Positions 6,116-9,366 of a DNA stretch of 9,366 nt are shown piece by piece. This DNA is from an uncultured Blautia sp. (GTDB lineage: Bacteria; Bacillota; Clostridia; Lachnospirales; Lachnospiraceae): assembly GCA_934373235.1 (NCBI GenBank), contig CAKROW010000082.1:1-9366 (forward strand), read 5' to 3'. Both the position numbers and the translations under genes were made by a program. The notes below the pieces were generated by a model. The model was not told where the DNA came from and made no database searches. It was given only the letters and a program-made list of their open reading frames with translations. The first letter of the stretch is position 1. Every line of letters begins with the position of its first letter.

Positions 6116-6373
6116 ATGGCTCAGAGACGGACAAAGGTAGAAGTTATTCACGCAAAGATTGCCAAGATCGAAGAGAAGATCGCAGCTTACACTGAGAAGA
6201 TCGCAGATCTTGAGAATGATAAAAGTGCACTGGATGCTCAGTTAGACGAGATCCGCGAAGCAGAGAAGAAGGCTCAGGAGGAAGCAGAGGTGAAGCGCCT
6301 GGTTAAATTCATGCGTAAGAACAATCTTTCTGTGGAAGAACTTGAGAATATGATCACTGCTGAACAGAAGTAA
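6116..6373 (+). CDS. Small charged coiled-coil protein of unknown function
   Basis: This 85-residue soluble protein has no assigned function. Residues about 8-60 are an almost uninterrupted heptad-like helix rich in Glu, Lys, Ala and Ile (KIAKIEEKIAAYTEKIADLE), predicted to form a coiled coil. The last 25 residues (VKRLVKFMRKNNLSVEELEN) look like a small helical end domain. The layout, coiled coil then a short 'xxLSxEEL' tail, resembles small DUF4315-like proteins of Clostridia mobile elements, but this is a weak resemblance. The ribosome site GGGAGG lies 7 bases before the ATG. Codon choice (many AAG, GAG, ATC, CGT, GCA) and a strong terminator suggest good expression. It is divergent from the polymerase cassette and convergent with the DeoR gene, and stands alone. 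The coding call is firm; no role can be claimed. Confidence 0.85.
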   Translation: MAQRRTKVEVIHAKIAKIEEKIAAYTEKIADLENDKSALDAQLDEIREAEKKAQEEAEVKRLVKFMRKNNLSVEELENMITAEQK

Positions 6374-6414
6374 TCCGGGATATCTGCTCCCCGCCGGCAG
6401 TGATCAGAATGTAC

Positions 6415-6465
6415 AATGGTTCCATGATACCAGTCTGTAAGGCTGTACCATGGAACCATTTTTGT
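6415..6465 (+). terminator. Long hairpin terminator after the coiled-coil gene
   Basis: AATGGTTCCATG (6415-6426) and CATGGAACCATT (6449-6460) form a perfect 12-bp stem. Inside, CAGTCT and AGGCTG pair again (one G-U) around a GTA loop. A short T-run (TTTTTG, overlapping the last arm bases) follows. The minus-strand side lacks a U-run, so it mainly serves the plus-strand gene, although the DeoR gene converges on it from 6488. Confidence 0.8.
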
Positions 6466-6487
6466 TCCCATCCTGCTCTGTCTCTGC

Positions 6488-7231
6488 TCACTCCACCACC
6501 AGCACATTCCCGGATTCCCGGTAATCTGCCGGACAGCTTTCTGTAAGGATTTTTGCCCCTTTAAAAGAAAAAAAGGTCACTGCGCTGATCTCTCCGAACT
6601 TGGTATTATCTGCCAGCACAAATTTCTCATTACACTGCTCCATGGCAGTTCTTTTTACAAGAGCTTCATTGACCTCCGGGGTTGTGAAGCCTTCTTTTTT
6701 TGTCACGCCATTGCTTCCGAAAAAACCTCTGGTAAAGTGAAAATCCAGAAGCATCTGCATGGCCTGGCTGCCGATCACTGCCTCTGTGGAACCCTTCAGC
6801 TCCCCTCCGAGAAGCACCACCCGGACTCCCATCTGCGCCAGAGTTCTGGCATGTGATACCGCATTGGTCACAAAAGATGCTCTGGTTCCTTCCAGAAATT
6901 CCAGCATATATCCTGTGGTGGTTCCTGCATCCAGATATACAAAATCTTCCGGCCGGATCAGAGATGCCGCATATCTGGCGATCCGTCTCTTCTCTTCTGT
7001 ATTCAGTTCTGCTTTCTGAGCCACTGTAGGCTCATAGGCATTAACTCCGTGTTCCAGGGCTACCGCTCCCCCAAATACCTTGGTAAGCTTTCCTGCTTTG
7101 TCAAGGGCTGTGATATCCCTTCGTACCGTAGACTCCGACGCATCCAGAATATCCCGGAGCTCCGTCACAGTCACACTGTTATTCTCCTTAAGAAGTCCAA
7201 GTATGATGTCATATCTCTGTTCTGTCAGCAT
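6488..7231 (-). CDS. DeoR-family sugar-phosphate-responsive repressor (probably of the fructose operon)
   Basis: This 247-residue regulator has an N-terminal winged helix (RYDIILGLLKENNSVTVTEL, then ASESTVRRDITALDKAGKL as recognition region, residues 31-49) and a DeoR C-terminal sugar-phosphate domain. Effector-site motifs are YLDAGTTTGYML (99-110), VTNAVSHA (121-128) and FGSNGVT (171-177), with the family-typical GFTTPEVNEALVKR after it. Members next to fructose PTS genes usually repress the operon until fructose 1-phosphate binds. The start is set at 7231 because AAAGGAGGCGG lies just upstream; an in-frame ATG at 7279 would place the start inside the preceding terminator. It follows the HPr gene by 90 bases with a terminator hairpin between, so it may be read by partial readthrough. 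No strong own promoter was recognised. The fructose role is inferred from the neighbours. Confidence 0.88.
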   Translation of the reverse strand: MLTEQRYDIILGLLKENNSVTVTELRDILDASESTVRRDITALDKAGKLTKVFGGAVALEHGVNAYEPTVAQKAELNTEEKRRIARYAASLIRPEDFVYLDAGTTTGYMLEFLEGTRASFVTNAVSHARTLAQMGVRVVLLGGELKGSTEAVIGSQAMQMLLDFHFTRGFFGSNGVTKKEGFTTPEVNEALVKRTAMEQCNEKFVLADNTKFGEISAVTFFSFKGAKILTESCPADYRESGNVLVVE

Positions 7232-7274
7232 TTTCCGCCTCCTTTGGAACTGCAGATCTGTATTTCCCGTCATA

Positions 7275-7308
7275 TGCAAAATATCCCGGCCAGTAAGACC
7301 GGGATATT
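7275..7308 (-). terminator. Terminator or attenuating hairpin between HPr and DeoR genes
   Basis: On the minus strand AATATCCCGG (7308-7299), a 9-base loop and CCGGGATATT (7289-7280) form a perfect 10-bp stem 13 bases after the HPr stop. The U-run is short (four T in ATATTTTGC), so termination may be partial, leaving some readthrough into the DeoR gene. Confidence 0.75.
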
Positions 7309-7321
7309 GTATAAGCTGTTA

Positions 7322-7579
7322 TTACAGGTTCTCCTGCATGAATTTGCTTACTGCATCGTATGCTGCATCCTCATCAGCACCGTCAAATGTGAAAGTAACC
7401 TCATGGCCTTTCTTAACACCAAGTCCCATAAGTGCAAGAAGCTTTCTGCACTCTACTGTCTTGCCGTCTTTCTCGATTGTGATCTTGGACTCAAAGCCTT
7501 TGACAAGTTTAACAAGCTCTCCTGCAGGACGTGCATGGATTCCTTCGTTATCTGTTACTACATACTTGAATTCTTTCAT
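7322..7579 (-). CDS. ptsH: HPr-type phosphocarrier protein lacking the regulatory Ser46
   Basis: HPr passes phosphate from enzyme I to PTS enzymes II. The 85-residue length is normal. The active-site His15 is in GIHARPAGELVKLV with Arg17 and Pro18 in place. Aligned without gaps to B. subtilis HPr (both have GKTV at 39-42), the position of the regulatory Ser46 is Lys46 (ECRKLLALMGLGV against NLKSIMGVMSLGI). It therefore should not be a substrate of HPr kinase at that site and should not serve as the CcpA corepressor. The start is at 7579 because CCGGAGGAT lies 8 bases upstream; a longer frame reaching 7639 overlaps the PTS gene and has no ribosome site. It lies 31 bases after the PTS gene and is probably cotranscribed. 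It may be a pathway-specific HPr, as FPr/Crh-like paralogues are in other bacteria; a second canonical HPr elsewhere is possible but not seen. Confidence 0.93.
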   Translation of the reverse strand: MKEFKYVVTDNEGIHARPAGELVKLVKGFESKITIEKDGKTVECRKLLALMGLGVKKGHEVTFTFDGADEDAAYDAVSKFMQENL

Positions 7580-7610
7580 TTGTTTATCCTCCGGATTTAA
7601 ATTTTTGATT

Positions 7611-9366
7611 TTATGCAGCTTTCTTCTTGAGTGTGCCAAGAAGAACGGCTGAGATCACGGTTCCCACTACCAGGGCCACCAGATACATCAGGGCGTTTCC
7701 AACTACAGGGAATACAAAGATTCCACCGTGAGGCGCCATAAGTGTACAGTTAAAGAACATGGAGATCGCACCTGCAACAGCAGATCCCACGATACAGGAA
7801 GGAAGTACATGCACCGGGTCAGATGCCGCAAAAGGAATCGCACCCTCTGTGATAAAAGCAAGACCCATGATAAAGTTGGTCGGTCCTGCATCTCTCTCTT
7901 CCTTGGTAAATTTGTCCCTGAACAGAAGTGTCGCAAGTGCAATGGCACATGGAGGAGTCATTCCACCAACCATAACTGCTGCCATAATGTCATAGTTGCC
8001 TGCTGCGATCGCTGCTGTACCAAATACATATGCTGCTTTGTTGAACGGGCCACCCATATCAATGGCCATCATACCACCGAGAACCAGTCCTAAAATTACT
8101 TTACTTGAATTTCCCATGCCTGTCAAGGCGTTATTTAATCCTGTGTTGATACCACCCATGATCGGCTCAACAATAAATGTCATGCAAAGACCCATAAGAA
8201 GGATTCCCACTACCGGATAAATAAGAACCGGAGCGATCTTTTCCAGGGCTTCCGGAAGCTTATCGCATATCTTACGCAGTCCGAGGATCAGATATCCTGC
8301 AAGGAAGCCTGCAAGAAGTGCTCCAAGGAAACCGGATTTTCCGTTTGCTGCGATCATACCGCCTACAAGGCCAATGGCAAGTGCAGGTCTGTCACCGATT
8401 GCCATCGCAATAAATCCTGCCAGGATGGGAAGCATGAAACCAAATGCAGTGCCACCGATATTTTTGAGAACTGCCGCTACCGGTGTGATAGTACCGAAGT
8501 TTGCTCTCTGGTCTGCCGGAAGGGAACTTAAATCTACACTTAATCCATCGATCAGGAACGCAAGTGCGATCAGGATACCGCCGCCTACAACCAGCGGGAG
8601 CATATGCGATACACCATTCATAAGCTGCATATAAAGCTTATGTCCTGCGCCGCCTCCTGCTTTTGCAGCGGAAGAACTGCCCTGGCTTCCGGATGCCCCA
8701 TGGTAAACCGGCACATCTCCGGATATGGCACGTTCCACAAGCTGGTCAGCTTTGCTGATTCCGTCGGAAACCTGGCACTCGATCACTTTCTTTCCGTCAA
8801 AACGATCCATGGGAACTTTTGCATCTGCTGCCACGATAATGCAGTCAGCATCCCGGATCTCCTGATCTGTGAGTACATTTTTTGCTCCGCCGGAGCCTCG
8901 TGTCTCTATTTTAATGAAACAGTCCTTTGCCCTGGCTGCCTTTTCCAGTCCCTCTGCTGCCATATAGGTGTGGGCAATACCTGTCGGGCAGGAGGTAACT
9001 GCCAGCAGTCTGGCTGTGGCTCCTTCAGAGCTTCCTGTATCTGCAAGTCTCTCATCAATATCCTTTTTCTCATCATCTGCCCTGTCGATGATATCCATGA
9101 ACTCATCAACAGATGAAGCGTTTCTCAGAGACTCTGTAAAATCCTCATCCATCAGCATAACGGACAGCTTGCTGAGCACATCCAGATGAATGTTGTCTTT
9201 TGTGTTGGGTGCTGCGATAAGGAACAGAAGTGTGACTGGCTCGTCATCCAGAGCCTCAAACTCCACACCGTTCTTTATTATCATGGCTGCAAGTCCCGGC
9301 TTCTTTACCGCATCACACTTACCGTGGGGAATGGCGATTCCCTCACCGATACCTGTGGTACTCTCC
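7611..9366 (-). CDS. fruA: Fructose-type PTS enzyme IIABC (5' end outside the window)
   Basis: This fused permease takes up sugar, probably fructose, and phosphorylates it during transport. The frame continues past 9284 to the right edge, so the apparent ATG at 9284 is internal: the codons before it spell STTGIGEGIAIPHGK, the IIA phosphorylation site, with its His codon at 9326-9324. Domain order is IIA (partial, to about 9040), IIB (about 9010-8710) with phospho-Cys in TSCPTGIAHTYMAAEGL (Cys codon 8990-8988), a Gly/Ser/Ala-rich linker, then a polytopic IIC (about 8630-7630). IIC shows VVGGGILIALAF, MGGPFNKAAYVFG and ITEGAIPFAASDP, typical of the fructose-mannitol family. About 60 N-terminal residues are missing. 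The HPr gene follows after 31 bases. A phosphofructokinase gene (fruK) would be expected upstream but lies outside the window. Sugar specificity is by family, not proven. Confidence 0.93.
   Translation of the reverse strand, partial: ESTTGIGEGIAIPHGKCDAVKKPGLAAMIIKNGVEFEALDDEPVTLLFLIAAPNTKDNIHLDVLSKLSVMLMDEDFTESLRNASSVDEFMDIIDRADDEKKDIDERLADTGSSEGATARLLAVTSCPTGIAHTYMAAEGLEKAARAKDCFIKIETRGSGGAKNVLTDQEIRDADCIIVAADAKVPMDRFDGKKVIECQVSDGISKADQLVERAISGDVPVYHGASGSQGSSSAAKAGGGAGHKLYMQLMNGVSHMLPLVVGGGILIALAFLIDGLSVDLSSLPADQRANFGTITPVAAVLKNIGGTAFGFMLPILAGFIAMAIGDRPALAIGLVGGMIAANGKSGFLGALLAGFLAGYLILGLRKICDKLPEALEKIAPVLIYPVVGILLMGLCMTFIVEPIMGGINTGLNNALTGMGNSSKVILGLVLGGMMAIDMGGPFNKAAYVFGTAAIAAGNYDIMAAVMVGGMTPPCAIALATLLFRDKFTKEERDAGPTNFIMGLAFITEGAIPFAASDPVHVLPSCIVGSAVAGAISMFFNCTLMAPHGGIFVFPVVGNALMYLVALVVGTVISAVLLGTLKKKAA

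Noticed and set aside
4435..6373. Polymerase, YolD-like and coiled-coil genes as part of an integrated mobile element
   Set aside because: Related proteins do occur on mobile elements, but no integrase, relaxase, replication gene, or flanking direct repeat is seen in the window.
7232..7279. N-terminal extension of the DeoR protein to 263 residues
   Set aside because: The upstream ATG at 7279 lies at the terminator hairpin, and a strong AAAGGAGG sits just before the ATG at 7231.
7580..7639. N-terminal extension of HPr to 105 residues
   Set aside because: It overlaps the end of the PTS gene, lacks a ribosome site, and the 85-residue form matches normal HPr length and His15 position.

Overview
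This window looks like a chromosomal segment of a Gram-positive anaerobe of the Clostridia, most likely a Lachnospiraceae-type gut bacterium. The reasons are moderate GC with AT-rich intergenic regions, strong AGGAGG-type ribosome binding sites, a fused fructose PTS enzyme II followed by an HPr gene, a Y-family polymerase with a YolD-like partner, and a surface protein with the long basic N-terminus plus single hydrophobic segment typical of Clostridia Cna/pilin-like adhesins. No rRNA, tRNA, CRISPR array, transposase or phage gene was seen.

Layout. (1) Positions 1-1498, minus strand: a signal peptidase I gene followed by the 5' part of a secreted surface protein or adhesin that runs off the left edge. 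A good sigma-A promoter lies at 1578-1606. (2) Positions 1499-1828: a 330-base AT-rich divergent regulatory region with a perfect 12-bp inverted repeat and an A/T-tract palindrome. (3) Positions 1829-2623, plus strand: a regulator with an N-terminal LytTR DNA-binding domain and a C-terminal PAS-like domain. (4) Positions 2713-3879, minus strand: cyclopropane fatty acid synthase, convergent with the regulator across a terminator hairpin. (5) Positions 4013-5961, minus strand: a two-gene translesion synthesis cassette (Y-family polymerase with a visible beta-clamp motif, then a YolD-like protein overlapping it by 4 bases), ended by a clear terminator. (6) Positions 6116-6373, plus strand: a small, charged coiled-coil protein of unknown function, divergent from the polymerase and ended by a long hairpin. 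(7) Positions 6488-9366, minus strand: fructose-type PTS IIABC (5' end outside the window), HPr, a terminator hairpin, and a DeoR-family repressor.

How the parts work together. The PTS, HPr and DeoR genes form a sugar (probably fructose) uptake and control unit. The signal peptidase and adhesin probably form an export unit, with the peptidase serving its neighbour. The LytTR-PAS protein is placed to regulate itself and perhaps that divergent operon. The polymerase and YolD protein form a damage-tolerance cassette.

The most interesting points are: an HPr in which the regulatory Ser46 position is Lys; the reversed domain order of the LytTR-PAS regulator and the palindromes beside its promoter; a signal peptidase with a cytoplasmic coiled-coil extension and an altered box B; and the uncharacterised coiled-coil gene next to the mutagenic polymerase.
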